Notes under the pieces: generated by a model | Database searches by the model: none | What the model was told of the DNA's origin: nothing | Seen by the model: the letters and a program-made list of their open reading frames with translations, nothing else | Translations under genes and position numbers: made by a program | From: a virus | Reading direction: 5' to 3' (one strand) | DNA length: 64,000 nucleotides | IMG/VR virus record: IMGVR_UViG_3300009514_000013 | Coordinates: 20,363-84,362 of that record | Part shown: piece after piece, positions 48,197 to 57,839 of the stretch | Layout: each line of letters opens with the position of its first letter | How positions within the stretch are numbered: the stretch's first letter is position 1

Positions 48197-49771
48197 ATGG
48201 CCGGACCAGAAACAATTCATAAGATTGTCGAGAAGATCGAAGTCCAAGGAGTCGATAAAGCCGGCAAACAGATGGATAAGGTTGGCGAGTCATCTAAACT
48301 CGTCGCGACTGGGTTCTTCCGTGCAAACCTCGCAGCTAACCTGGCTTCTAAAGCCATTTCGGCAATTACGATGAAACTTGCTGAGCTCCAACGACGAGCA
48401 TGGTTGGTCAATGAAGAATTCGAAAGGATGCAGAGCCGTACTCAAGGTCTGATCCTTGGCCTTGTTGATTGGGGAGAAGCTACAGAAGCAGAGAAAATCA
48501 CTCAATCTCGCAAACTGACTAACCGTCTGATGGAGGAATACAAGGATCTTGCCGTCAAAACAGCAACGCCAATTCGCTTGATCGAAGCGGCTCATGCGCG
48601 TGTGAACTCAGTTCTTTCTGGTATGGGGATGAATCAGAAAGAGATTCTCGACATCACTGATCAAGCAGCAGCTGCTGCGAAAGTCTATGGCGATAATGCC
48701 GAAGTCGCTGGCGGTATTGTTTCGAAAGCTATTCAAGAAGGAACTGTTGAAGGTGAAACAGCTTTTGCTAAAGCATTGAAAGCTCAAGCCAACATTACTT
48801 CGAAAATGAAGCCAGAAGAACGCTTGAAGAAAGTCACAGCTGTTCTAGAAAGCATGGGCGCTCCTCTAGCGGTGGTCACACGAGATACAGAAAGTGCTCT
48901 GACAAGATGGGGCATTCTGTCAAATGACATTCTCCAACGTGTCACCTATCCCATCTATCAGAAGATCGGTTTTGTTGTTGGTGAAATTGTCGACTGGATG
49001 ACTGAACATGAATCTCAAATTGATCGTGTCATCAGCGATGTTTCTGAGTGGGGAGAAACTCTTTGGGATGTTGGAACAGCTACTTACGAGATTTGGAAAG
49101 TGGTTTCTGCATGGACTGAAGAACTAACTTCTTCGAAAGATATGATCAATACGATCTGGTCCAGTTTGAAACTGATCAATCAGACGGTTTCAATCATCTT
49201 CCGTGCGTTTGAGACTCTATCAGAATTGGTAAAAGTCCTTTCTGGAGACGATTCCGGAATCGGAAAACTTTATGCCCTATCAGCTTCTTTGGAAGTGAAA
49301 TGGCTCGAGATCCAAAAGAGCATACTCAGTGTGGTTACCTCATTAGCAAAGCTGGCTGTACCTGGTTTCATTAGAGAGAAAGTTCCTGGTCTTAGTACCT
49401 TTTTTGAAACGCTTGACGGAATCGGAACGGTTCTCGATCGAGACATCCGAAAAGCTGGTGAACGTCTACGTGGTCTAGAAAAGCCTCTTATCGCAGCTGG
49501 AGAGATTCCAGGTGGTCTAACTCAAACCACTAGAGAAATGATTGCTGATGAAAACAAAGCTCTAGAAGAAGCATTGAAGAAGACTCGTGGTCGGAAACTT
49601 TCCATCACTCAGCAAATTGGAAAGATCGAAATCAGACAAGACTTCCGAGATCAGGATCCTGATCGAATTCTTGTTGAATTTGTAAGTGATCTTGAACGAC
49701 TTGGAGAGACTGCACTTCAGTCAACTGCCGGTGGAGAAGGTATGGCTCTTGAAGGAGGTTCTTCCTACTAA
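48197..49771 (+). CDS. Tape measure protein
   Basis: 524 residues, short for the family and so consistent with a short contractile tail. Alpha-helical throughout, with a TMP-like repeat region (AAAAAKVYGDNAEVAGGIVSKA), a hydrophobic helix region (VSIIFRAFETLSELVKVL) and a C-terminal helical tail. It sets tail length and is ejected with DNA. SD weak; ATG 48197 follows GATGTGATGAGTT. Confidence 0.8.
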   Translation: MAGPETIHKIVEKIEVQGVDKAGKQMDKVGESSKLVATGFFRANLAANLASKAISAITMKLAELQRRAWLVNEEFERMQSRTQGLILGLVDWGEATEAEKITQSRKLTNRLMEEYKDLAVKTATPIRLIEAAHARVNSVLSGMGMNQKEILDITDQAAAAAKVYGDNAEVAGGIVSKAIQEGTVEGETAFAKALKAQANITSKMKPEERLKKVTAVLESMGAPLAVVTRDTESALTRWGILSNDILQRVTYPIYQKIGFVVGEIVDWMTEHESQIDRVISDVSEWGETLWDVGTATYEIWKVVSAWTEELTSSKDMINTIWSSLKLINQTVSIIFRAFETLSELVKVLSGDDSGIGKLYALSASLEVKWLEIQKSILSVVTSLAKLAVPGFIREKVPGLSTFFETLDGIGTVLDRDIRKAGERLRGLEKPLIAAGEIPGGLTQTTREMIADENKALEEALKKTRGRKLSITQQIGKIEIRQDFRDQDPDRILVEFVSDLERLGETALQSTAGGEGMALEGGSSY

Positions 49772-50889
49772 TGGCACGTTCAGATCCAACTGCATGGGTT
49801 GTTGAAGTTCTCGAAGGACCAGCTGCCGGAGCGACTGTTGAATTGAATGGTCGAGAACTTCCATATCGCTCTGCTCAAGGCGGAACAATTTCGTTTGGTA
49901 AAACACAGCGCACCAAACAAACATGGTATCAAGGCAATCCTGTTGCGTCTCAACAGATCATCGGACCTATCCTCAAACCAACTGCCATCAATGGTGTTTG
50001 GAAAGAACGCTACATCGGAACAGATAGACCGATCGATCTCGTTGAACTATTTGAAGAGCTCTTAGATACAGGTGTCCAAGTTCGAATTTCTTGGTCGACA
50101 ATTGAAAGAGTCGGAATCGTTAAAGATTTCACTTGGTATCCAGGCGATCCCATTGGAGGTCTTGGTGACATCCGTTGGGAAATGATCTTTGAGTGGAATC
50201 AAGCTGTCCCCGCTATTCCCCGTAGAGTTGGTGATGGGCAACCAGCTGTCAGAGATCTCCTCGCGGACGCAGCTAACAAACTTGTCATTTTGGGAGACGG
50301 TATTGAAGCATTCTCCTCTGGAGTTGGAACCTTCGTAGGACAAGCTAAGCAATCGTACGAGAGCATTGATCGTGCATTCAGCACATTCACAGAAGCTCTA
50401 GAATCGCCTTTAGACATTCAATCCAGCACTGCTGCGAGGATGGGCGATGAACCCAATTTACCAGCTAGACTTCTTGAAGATGCCTCATCAGCAGCTGGAA
50501 GTGCTCAAGAAACATCAGGTCGGATTGCTCTATTCACTGGAAGTATCTTCCCAGGAAACACAGTTGTTTCTGACAACTTCGAAGACATCTTAGAAGAGTC
50601 TCTTTCTCGGTATGAGATCATCGACAATTGCTATGACTCGATGGAGTCTCAATTTGATACCAGAGTTCGTCTTGAAGAGATTGTAAGGCCTGATGAGTTC
50701 ACTACAATTCCTGCTTTTGTTGGTGGAGATCTTCGTGAGGTAGCAATTCAGTTCTACGGAGATGCTGATCTTTGGGATCGGATTGCTAAGCAGAATGGTC
50801 TTGATACCTCCCTCATTCCTGACGATGTTGAAGAACTCGTCATTCCATTGTCATTGCCTGACGCTACGGATCGAAAGATTGGGTGCTAA
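49771..50889 (+). CDS. LysM-containing baseplate hub-associated protein
   Basis: 372 residues. Beta-rich N-terminal part, a helical middle (ALDSP-like linker regions) and a C-terminal LysM-type domain (GDLREVAIQFYGDADLWDRIAKQNGL, about 315-350). Resembles XkdP/gp53-type proteins that bind at the tail tip. Its start shares a base with the tape measure stop. Confidence 0.7.
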   Translation: MARSDPTAWVVEVLEGPAAGATVELNGRELPYRSAQGGTISFGKTQRTKQTWYQGNPVASQQIIGPILKPTAINGVWKERYIGTDRPIDLVELFEELLDTGVQVRISWSTIERVGIVKDFTWYPGDPIGGLGDIRWEMIFEWNQAVPAIPRRVGDGQPAVRDLLADAANKLVILGDGIEAFSSGVGTFVGQAKQSYESIDRAFSTFTEALESPLDIQSSTAARMGDEPNLPARLLEDASSAAGSAQETSGRIALFTGSIFPGNTVVSDNFEDILEESLSRYEIIDNCYDSMESQFDTRVRLEEIVRPDEFTTIPAFVGGDLREVAIQFYGDADLWDRIAKQNGLDTSLIPDDVEELVIPLSLPDATDRKIGC

Positions 50890-52743
50890 ATGGCACGTGG
50901 AAACATCCGTAGAACGACGGAGAATGCAAACCGTGACAGGTACTATCCATCGACTCGTACGGTTCTATTAGTGCGTTTTGATGATGGTTCTACGGACAAG
51001 TACAACGACGACGAAATTCGAAACGAACGGAATCCAGATCCGGATCTTCCTTCGCGCCGAAGAGAACCTATCCAGAAGCAACCACGTCAACTTGAGACTG
51101 GCCCTAAGGTGTTCTCAAGAAGAGATTTCAGAGCTGCTTTGGACAGCGCTCGAGTGAATATCGCAGATGCGGTAGCTAAGACTCCGAGGCCAGATGGCCT
51201 TTCTAGAATCATCGATGTTCAACCAATCAAGTCGACTCGTAGAGTGAATACGTACAGAAAAGCAGATGAGTTGGATCTCACATTGTCTTGGAAATCGGTC
51301 CCTTTCGATGCTCGGATTGTTCGAGCAATTCTAGCTTTTCACTACGAAGGGACCACATCACCTGATGGATTTTCTACCGGAGAACGTGAGTTGGCGCCTG
51401 ATAATCCAAACCCGACCGGATTCATTGTTCCTGCGACCGGGGACAATCTTCGATGGGTCGGAACAATTGATGAGATATCAGATGCTCATGGAGATGGTGG
51501 TGACATTGTCACGATGAAAGGTCGTGATCTGACAAGCCTTCTCTTGGATACAGAAATTGCTCCTGGTCTCGAAACGAGGATGGCTCCTGGCACAACCATC
51601 CAAGAAGTCATCAAGAACCTATTGGCAACTGACGATGTCTTTGAATTGATCAGAGGTCCATTTCTCCGCACTGAGAATCCGTTACCTCAACTAGACGCAG
51701 CTCGATACACAAGACTCGCTGTGGTTCCTAAAGAAAGACATCGGGAAAATAGCGCTGGAGGAAGGCCATTTGTGATTCGTCATCCCCCAAAAGCTGGTGG
51801 AAAAACTTCATACTGGGACGTAATCAGCGAATTGTGCCTTGCTCATTGTCTCAGACCATCGATTGAGAAAGACCAATTGGTTCTTCTTGAGCCGAGGATT
51901 CTTTATTCCAGAGTTCCTGAAATCACTACTCAACCAGGAATTCCGAGTTTTCCGAAACCCGGTGGTCATCGTCAGGCAATTGGTGAAACGCGAACTACCA
52001 GACGAATGGTTTATGGGAAGAACATTCAGATGTTGCGTTTTCACCGCAAACTTGGGCGCATCAAGTCTCCTACGATTGAAGTCATTGGTTACAATCCAGA
52101 CGCTGAACGTTCGGATGAACGAAGAGTGATTGTTCGGTATCCACCCACAACTCGAACGAACACAACAGACGCAGCTGGAAAGAAGCCCAAAGAGAATTTC
52201 CACACAGTGCAAATCCAAGGTGTAGTCGACAAGACTCAATTGAGAGACATCGCGAAACAGGTCTACGAAGGAATGGGTAGGCAAGAAATGGGAATTGCGA
52301 TCCAAACTGCTGATCTGGCTAGCTTTTCAGACAATCCGAGGTTTGATCCTAATCTAGATCCTGACTTGCTCGATCTCCGTGCTGGAGATCCGATTGAGAT
52401 TCTTGTGATTCCAACCGATCGCGAAACAGGAAAACTCTTCTCATTGGCAGAGCTAAACACATTCATTTCGAAACGAGACAAGGTGACTTCTGGAACATCC
52501 GCAGTCAGAGAGAATGCAGTTCAGTTTCTAGTAGAACAAGGATGGGATCGTGATGACGCCAATCAGTTGGTAAAGATTCTTGCCTCTGCAAATCTACCGA
52601 ACGAGTTCCGTGTGATTTCAGCGTCTTTTTCTTTTGACGCGGATAGCGGTTTTGACATTCAGATTGATGCTAGAAACTATGTGAAAGTCAGGGCAGATCC
52701 AGAAGACGTATCCCAAACCAGAACAACTGTTGGAGGTGGGTGA
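50890..52743 (+). CDS. Baseplate hub protein (gpD/XkdQ-like)
   Basis: 617 residues. N-terminal disordered region, then beta domains; segments IIDVQPIKSTRRVNTYRKAD and YWDVISELCLAHCL. Similar to the tail protein D / hub family that forms the trimeric base onto which the spike docks. ATG abuts the upstream stop. Confidence 0.7.
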   Translation: MARGNIRRTTENANRDRYYPSTRTVLLVRFDDGSTDKYNDDEIRNERNPDPDLPSRRREPIQKQPRQLETGPKVFSRRDFRAALDSARVNIADAVAKTPRPDGLSRIIDVQPIKSTRRVNTYRKADELDLTLSWKSVPFDARIVRAILAFHYEGTTSPDGFSTGERELAPDNPNPTGFIVPATGDNLRWVGTIDEISDAHGDGGDIVTMKGRDLTSLLLDTEIAPGLETRMAPGTTIQEVIKNLLATDDVFELIRGPFLRTENPLPQLDAARYTRLAVVPKERHRENSAGGRPFVIRHPPKAGGKTSYWDVISELCLAHCLRPSIEKDQLVLLEPRILYSRVPEITTQPGIPSFPKPGGHRQAIGETRTTRRMVYGKNIQMLRFHRKLGRIKSPTIEVIGYNPDAERSDERRVIVRYPPTTRTNTTDAAGKKPKENFHTVQIQGVVDKTQLRDIAKQVYEGMGRQEMGIAIQTADLASFSDNPRFDPNLDPDLLDLRAGDPIEILVIPTDRETGKLFSLAELNTFISKRDKVTSGTSAVRENAVQFLVEQGWDRDDANQLVKILASANLPNEFRVISASFSFDADSGFDIQIDARNYVKVRADPEDVSQTRTTVGGG

Positions 52744-52744
52744 G

Positions 52745-53311
52745 ATGCCGATTGAAGTAACTGATAAGACTCCTAGAAAAGGCCAAATGGCTCGAAGAAG
52801 GGGTGCTGTAGGACGTCCTAATATTGATGTTCAGCGCCTTGGGCGAGCAATTGCAGGACCTGGAATTGATACTCGTTATTGGCTAGCTGCAGGAACCGTT
52901 GGTCACCGAGATGATCGTGGAACATTTGTCACCAATGACACCGAAGCGATCTATGCTGATCGTTTAGGACCAGTGGTTTCAGTTCGTCTTGAAGCAAATG
53001 TTGATGATCGTGTCATAACAGCCCGTTGGCAAGGAATCGGTTGTGGACGATATGGATTCATGCTGTTCCCGCTTCGTCCGGGAGATGAGGTTGTTGTTGC
53101 GATTCCTGAAGGAGATCTCAACAGCGCGGCAATCACCATAGTTGCAGTTCTCCCTAATCAGACAGCTAGAATCCCTCAAGATTGGAATAACGATCGGGTT
53201 TTGTTTGATTTGAATGTGCCCTTTGAAGTAAAAGCTCCAGCAATCCGAATGACTTCAGGCAGCCTAGTGTTGAACGACAGACAAGTAAACTTTAGCCCGG
53301 AAGATATCTAG
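52745..53311 (+). CDS. Baseplate spike/puncturing protein (gpV-like)
   Basis: 188 residues from ATG 52745. An OB-fold-type beta domain with ITARWQGIGCGRYGFMLFPLRPGDEVVVAIPEGD (about residues 95-128). Resembles gp5/gpV N-terminal OB domains. No long spike repeats follow, so a separate tip may exist. Start preferred over 52730 because it abuts TGA. Confidence 0.7.
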   Translation: MPIEVTDKTPRKGQMARRRGAVGRPNIDVQRLGRAIAGPGIDTRYWLAAGTVGHRDDRGTFVTNDTEAIYADRLGPVVSVRLEANVDDRVITARWQGIGCGRYGFMLFPLRPGDEVVVAIPEGDLNSAAITIVAVLPNQTARIPQDWNNDRVLFDLNVPFEVKAPAIRMTSGSLVLNDRQVNFSPEDI

Positions 53312-54553
53312 ATGGCCGAAAACGAAGCACCAGACATTGAGGAGTTTTGTCCTGAAACGAGTCCTATTGATTCTCTTCCGGCGATTCACTTCATAGGAGG
53401 CGCAATCCTGGAACCGCAGGTAGATCCGACAAAGGGTCAACCGGGAACCTGTGCATTGACCATCGATCTGGTTGCTCAACTACAAACAGCTCTTGCACCT
53501 CTACAACCCTTTCTCACGTTGTTGGATTTGGTTGCCCACCTGGTGCAGTGCTTTTTGTTGGTCGTTGAAGTCATCACCAATCCACTGAAGATCATTGATC
53601 TTTTGAAGTGTCTTCCTGGCCTTGTAAGTAAAATCAATCAAATACTTGCATTGATTCCGGTCCTACCTCAGGGAATCGTTGCGTTTGTTACGTTCATCGT
53701 CGACATCATCCGATTCATCGGAACTCAAATCGATTGTGTCATTCAGATTCTGGAATCCATTCAGGCAGAAATAGGAGCTATCAACGATTTGCTTCGCAAG
53801 ATAGCAGAAGTAGATGACGATGAGATCAGAGCAGCTCTTCAATTCCAATACGACTGTCAGTCGGAACAAATCGCAACTAGATTGAGTACTGCTCTCGGTG
53901 TTCTAGGTCCTGTTGCAAGGATTCTCTGTACTATCCGAGCAATCCTCTCGATCATTCCAGGTGGGAAAGCAATTGCTGATCAACTGAAGTTTCCAGATCC
54001 ATCGAGTATAGAAGCTCTTGATGATGCAATTGATGCTCTGAAAGCTGTCAGAGATACCCTGTTGGGGGTTGTCGATGTAATTGAAGCACTTGCTGCTCCT
54101 TTCGGCGGAATCATTCCTCCTCCAGAAATCGGCTTTGTTTGTGCTCTGGATACTGCTCCTAGTGAAGATGAAGAAGTGATTCCGGCTGAGGTTCCGGAAA
54201 TCGATTCCATATCACTTCCTGACGGAACTCCTATTTTTCCACCTACAATTCCTCAAACAGCTGTAGGTGATCCGAATGTTGAGATTCTCGTCCTGGGAAG
54301 TGGCTTCAACGAACAAACCCTATGGTTTTGGAACACCGCTCCTCTTACCGAAGATGGAAATCAATTTTTGGGTGCGAATAAATTTAAGATTGAAATTCCC
54401 TCAAGCCTTCTTACGAATCTAGGTGTGTTCTACCTAGCCGCTGTTAACGAACCTGAAGGTGGTGGTGGAGCTTTCTCAGGACTCGCTGAACCTGGGGAAA
54501 CTCCCGATACTGGTGTTGAGGTGTCAAATCAGTTTGATATAGAAGTAGTCTAG
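53312..54553 (+). CDS. Hydrophobic helical baseplate-region protein
   Basis: 413 residues. A long series of hydrophobic helices (FLTLLDLVAHLVQCFLLVVEVI; PQGIVAFVTFIVDIIRFIG; ILCTIRAILSIIP) covers residues 60-250, followed by a proline-rich segment and an Ig/IPT-like beta domain (NVEILVLGSGFNEQTLWFW) ending in an acidic tail. It might penetrate the cell envelope or form a channel during injection. No family recognised. Confidence 0.55.
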   Translation: MAENEAPDIEEFCPETSPIDSLPAIHFIGGAILEPQVDPTKGQPGTCALTIDLVAQLQTALAPLQPFLTLLDLVAHLVQCFLLVVEVITNPLKIIDLLKCLPGLVSKINQILALIPVLPQGIVAFVTFIVDIIRFIGTQIDCVIQILESIQAEIGAINDLLRKIAEVDDDEIRAALQFQYDCQSEQIATRLSTALGVLGPVARILCTIRAILSIIPGGKAIADQLKFPDPSSIEALDDAIDALKAVRDTLLGVVDVIEALAAPFGGIIPPPEIGFVCALDTAPSEDEEVIPAEVPEIDSISLPDGTPIFPPTIPQTAVGDPNVEILVLGSGFNEQTLWFWNTAPLTEDGNQFLGANKFKIEIPSSLLTNLGVFYLAAVNEPEGGGGAFSGLAEPGETPDTGVEVSNQFDIEVV

Positions 54554-55942
54554 ATGACTTACTTCCAAGACACGACGCTGACAGACATTCCAGACGCGAT
54601 AAACTTCTTGAGAGATCAGTGTCTTGCTGAAGGTTGGACAGTCACAGAACTCAACACCTCGGTTGCAGATGTAACCACAGTTCGACGTGTTGGTAGGGAG
54701 TTCATCGCTGAGATTCCAGGAGATACTCCAGGATCTGGAAATGCTGCTCTTGGTCATATTTGTGTTTCATTTCTCCATGCATTCTCATCAGGACGACACA
54801 TCAACCTTTGCGGATGGACTGGTCAGAAAGTAGCTACGATCGCTTCTTCTTCTCGTTCTGGAACTACACTCTCAGTGACCACGTCATCCCCTCATGGATT
54901 CGCTACAGGCGATCTTGTCATCGTCAACGGCCAATCCGATGCCGACCTCAATCAACCTATTGGGGGGGCGGCTGCTTCGCCAAACACAATCACAGTCACA
55001 GGAGGTTCGACGTTCGATGTCACTATTCCAGTAGGTGCTGGTGGACCAGCCACAGGAGGAACGGTGGTAGCTGTCTACAATTTCACCGGAACAAGGACTG
55101 GAGACCAGACCGAACAAAATCGAATGGCTCTCATGAACGCTGCCATGGATTGCTTTGGGTACATCGACAACTACCGGATGTGCGGAATCATTCTTCAAGG
55201 TGGTGTTTTCTTTCCGTTTTATCTTGGTCTTTCTGGACGAGAACACGTTCAAGCTGAAGGATCGAACGTCGCGAAAGTGACAGGTGGTGGAGTTACCGGA
55301 AATGGCGCAACCGATGTTGTGATCACTCTCGATCGAGCATCACCCAATCTCTATGTTGGGCAGCCAATATTTCTATGTCCTCCCGACTCAGCTGTTCCGA
55401 ATTCAGTAGATCAAGCGAACTCAAGTCTTGAGTCAGTCACCATCTCTGCAGTCAATTCACCGACCGAGATTGAAGCTACTCTCTCTGCGAATACGTTTCC
55501 CGATGGGACGATCGTTGGTTGGGATGCAATACCACTTGCTATTATGGGTAATGGTCCAACGGCCACTACAACGATTATTGCTAGTAAAACCGTATACATG
55601 TCTCATGAACTTGATGGAACCAGGACCTCTAGTCCGATTGGAGTTGTCTACACACCAGAAATAGAACTTTCAAATGAAACTGTTGTGGATCCGGATGGTC
55701 AGCCGTCTGGAGGGTTCTATCAAGGAAGACCTGTCATTCTGGAAAAGACCACGGCGCCCGCTGGCCATAGAAAGAATATGGAGGGAATGCCGGCGTTTCC
55801 TGTAGGTGCCCAAGTCGATCAAGACATTATGAGAATTGGTGATCCTGCGAATGCCCCAGCTGGAGACTTTAGAATCTTTGTCAGTCAAGAAGTTGAAGGT
55901 GGATACTCAGTTTCATACGGACCTGGCGCAAATCCACCCTAG
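54554..55942 (+). CDS. Tail-tip/baseplate-associated beta protein
   Basis: 462 residues, beta-rich and Gly/Ser/Thr-rich, with an internal TIASSSRSGTTLSVTTSSPHGFATGDLV domain of bacterial Ig-like type. It abuts the previous stop. It may be a receptor-contacting or structural protein of the baseplate. Not recognised. Confidence 0.5.
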   Translation: MTYFQDTTLTDIPDAINFLRDQCLAEGWTVTELNTSVADVTTVRRVGREFIAEIPGDTPGSGNAALGHICVSFLHAFSSGRHINLCGWTGQKVATIASSSRSGTTLSVTTSSPHGFATGDLVIVNGQSDADLNQPIGGAAASPNTITVTGGSTFDVTIPVGAGGPATGGTVVAVYNFTGTRTGDQTEQNRMALMNAAMDCFGYIDNYRMCGIILQGGVFFPFYLGLSGREHVQAEGSNVAKVTGGGVTGNGATDVVITLDRASPNLYVGQPIFLCPPDSAVPNSVDQANSSLESVTISAVNSPTEIEATLSANTFPDGTIVGWDAIPLAIMGNGPTATTTIIASKTVYMSHELDGTRTSSPIGVVYTPEIELSNETVVDPDGQPSGGFYQGRPVILEKTTAPAGHRKNMEGMPAFPVGAQVDQDIMRIGDPANAPAGDFRIFVSQEVEGGYSVSYGPGANPP

Positions 55943-55951
55943 GAGTACTTC

Positions 55952-56125
55952 GTGGCTATCTATCAAGCAGTTGTTGATTTCACTCCAGCTTCAACCACAC
56001 CTCCTCCGGAACCTCGTCCGAAGTTCCGGTTGGTCGGTCAGCACGTTCAATCGGCACCAACTGGAACTATTCATGTAGGAGTGAAAAACAGATCGAAGCG
56101 TCAAAGAACAGCTGGGAGTTTCTAA
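55952..56125 (+). CDS. Small proline-rich protein
   Basis: 57 residues from GTG 55952 after AGGAG. N-terminal beta-like AIYQAVVDFTPAS, then proline-rich and basic (KNRSKRQRTAG). It ends directly before the gp25-like gene. Confidence 0.5.
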   Translation: MAIYQAVVDFTPASTTPPPEPRPKFRLVGQHVQSAPTGTIHVGVKNRSKRQRTAGSF

Positions 56126-57004
56126 ATGGTTATCCATCCAGCAATTCTGGATTCGGAAGCAGCTCCTCTACCTCCTCCACCGTTGGCTTTTCAGGTGGTG
56201 TTTGCGACGCCTTTGAACTCGAATACGATCCGAGTATTCCTGACCAAAGAACCACGTCATTCGTCTCCTCTAGGACCTGCAGACGCTCTCAACCGTTTGA
56301 ATTGGGATATCTCTTTGATTGCTGGCCCTGGGAAAGTTCCCATCGTAACGAAAGTGGAGAACCCATTACCACAACCTGATCTTGAAGATGATGCTCTTGG
56401 ACCTCTTCCGACAGCTTGGTCAGTGGATTTGAGAACCAATCAGAGAATCTTGTTGGAATCTACGTACCTCACAGTTGCTAGTCCTGACATCGAGACTCAG
56501 GACGGCTTAGAGACCATGGCAGCTCCACCCGATGACCGGGGAGAGCATCCAGGCATCAAGGAGCCTCGCCAATTGGTCCCATTTCGCGCTGTAACGACTC
56601 AGCTGGGGATTGATCTCTTCTATGATTTCTTCGGCGATAGGAGCGCTGAGGGGGCTTACAACTTAGATCCTCGTAACGACTTGGACGTTCACAGTGGTCT
56701 ATCAGCTCTCAAGAAACGGATCATTCGGAGGTTGATCACTCGCCCTGGTGGTTTCTTCCACCTTCCAAGCTACGGAGCAGGTCTTAAAACCAAAGAACTC
56801 TTCAACTCAACTCAGCTAGCCGTGTTGAGAACTCAAATCGAAAGACAGGTGAGAGAAGAAGAGGAAGTTTCCGACCTTAGCGCGGTAGTCACTTCACCAG
56901 CACCTGGGGTTTTGATCGTAGAGTTGAAAATTCGAACTGCAAAAGGTTTTGCAACTTCTATGAGAATTGAGGTTCCTGATGAAGGTGATATCTTGATTTC
57001 CTAG
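56126..57004 (+). CDS. Baseplate wedge protein, gp25-like (copy 1)
   Basis: 292 residues. The N-terminal ~150 residues form a fibronectin/Ig-like domain (FATPLNSNTIRVFLTKEPRHSSPLG). The C-terminal half contains NDLDVHSGLSALKKRIIRRLIT and LPSYGAGLKT, matching gp25/W lysozyme-fold wedge proteins. A closely related gene follows. It should join the baseplate ring between hub and J-like proteins. Confidence 0.75.
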   Translation: MVIHPAILDSEAAPLPPPPLAFQVVFATPLNSNTIRVFLTKEPRHSSPLGPADALNRLNWDISLIAGPGKVPIVTKVENPLPQPDLEDDALGPLPTAWSVDLRTNQRILLESTYLTVASPDIETQDGLETMAAPPDDRGEHPGIKEPRQLVPFRAVTTQLGIDLFYDFFGDRSAEGAYNLDPRNDLDVHSGLSALKKRIIRRLITRPGGFFHLPSYGAGLKTKELFNSTQLAVLRTQIERQVREEEEVSDLSAVVTSPAPGVLIVELKIRTAKGFATSMRIEVPDEGDILIS

Positions 57005-57799
57005 ATGACTCTTTCGGTAATCCTAGCTTCACCTTTGAACTCCAACACCGTCAGGGTGTTCTTCTCTATAGAGCCTAGGCACTCGTCTCCATTAGGAGAA
57101 TTTGATTCTCTCAATCGGTTGAATTGGACACTGGAACTTGTAAGTTCGACGCCAAGAGTGACAGAACCCGTAATCACTCGGTGTGAGAACCCTTTGAGGC
57201 AACCGGATGTTGATCCTGGATTTCCCGATGCTTGGTCTATTGACCTACGTATAGACCGCATCCTGGTTCTAGGGTCTGTATATAGAACAATCGCTAGTTC
57301 AATCATCGAATCTGCAGACGGAGCATTCACTATGCTCCCAGATCCTGATGATCGTTATGACTTCCCGGGTATTGAAGAATTACGACCTAGAGTTCCAGCG
57401 AAAGCTGAGCAAACTGAAACTGGTTTAGATCTCTTCTACGACACATTTGGAGCAACGTTTCGGCTAGATCCTCGTAATGATTTAGATACTCACCGTGGGA
57501 TTGAAACCATCAAGAAGCGAATCATTCGAAGGTTGATGACTTCTCCTGGTGGGTTTTCTCATCTCGAAACATACGGAGCAGGTATCCGGACCAAAGAACC
57601 AGCAAACACCACGAACCTAAATGAAATTCGTGCATCGGTACTTCGACAAGTGGAAGCAGAGGAAGAAGTGGTTCGGGCTTCAGTGAATGTGAGCTTCCAA
57701 GCTGGAGTCTTGTTCGTTGATGTCAAAGCTAGAACCAGAAGAGACCAATTCGCCTTAGGGTTTGAAATTCCAGAAGAAGGTGAAATCATTGTCAGCTGA
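57005..57799 (+). CDS. Baseplate wedge protein, gp25-like (copy 2)
   Basis: 264 residues. Clear tandem paralogue of the previous gene (LASPLNSNTVRVFFSIEPRHSSPLG; NDLDTHRGIETIKKRIIRRLMT). It starts at the upstream stop. A duplicated wedge component suggests two non-identical subunits. Confidence 0.75.
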   Translation: MTLSVILASPLNSNTVRVFFSIEPRHSSPLGEFDSLNRLNWTLELVSSTPRVTEPVITRCENPLRQPDVDPGFPDAWSIDLRIDRILVLGSVYRTIASSIIESADGAFTMLPDPDDRYDFPGIEELRPRVPAKAEQTETGLDLFYDTFGATFRLDPRNDLDTHRGIETIKKRIIRRLMTSPGGFSHLETYGAGIRTKEPANTTNLNEIRASVLRQVEAEEEVVRASVNVSFQAGVLFVDVKARTRRDQFALGFEIPEEGEIIVS

Positions 57800-57839
57800 T
57801 CCTGTAAACGATTAACATGCCTCCAGAAGGAGCACCCAG

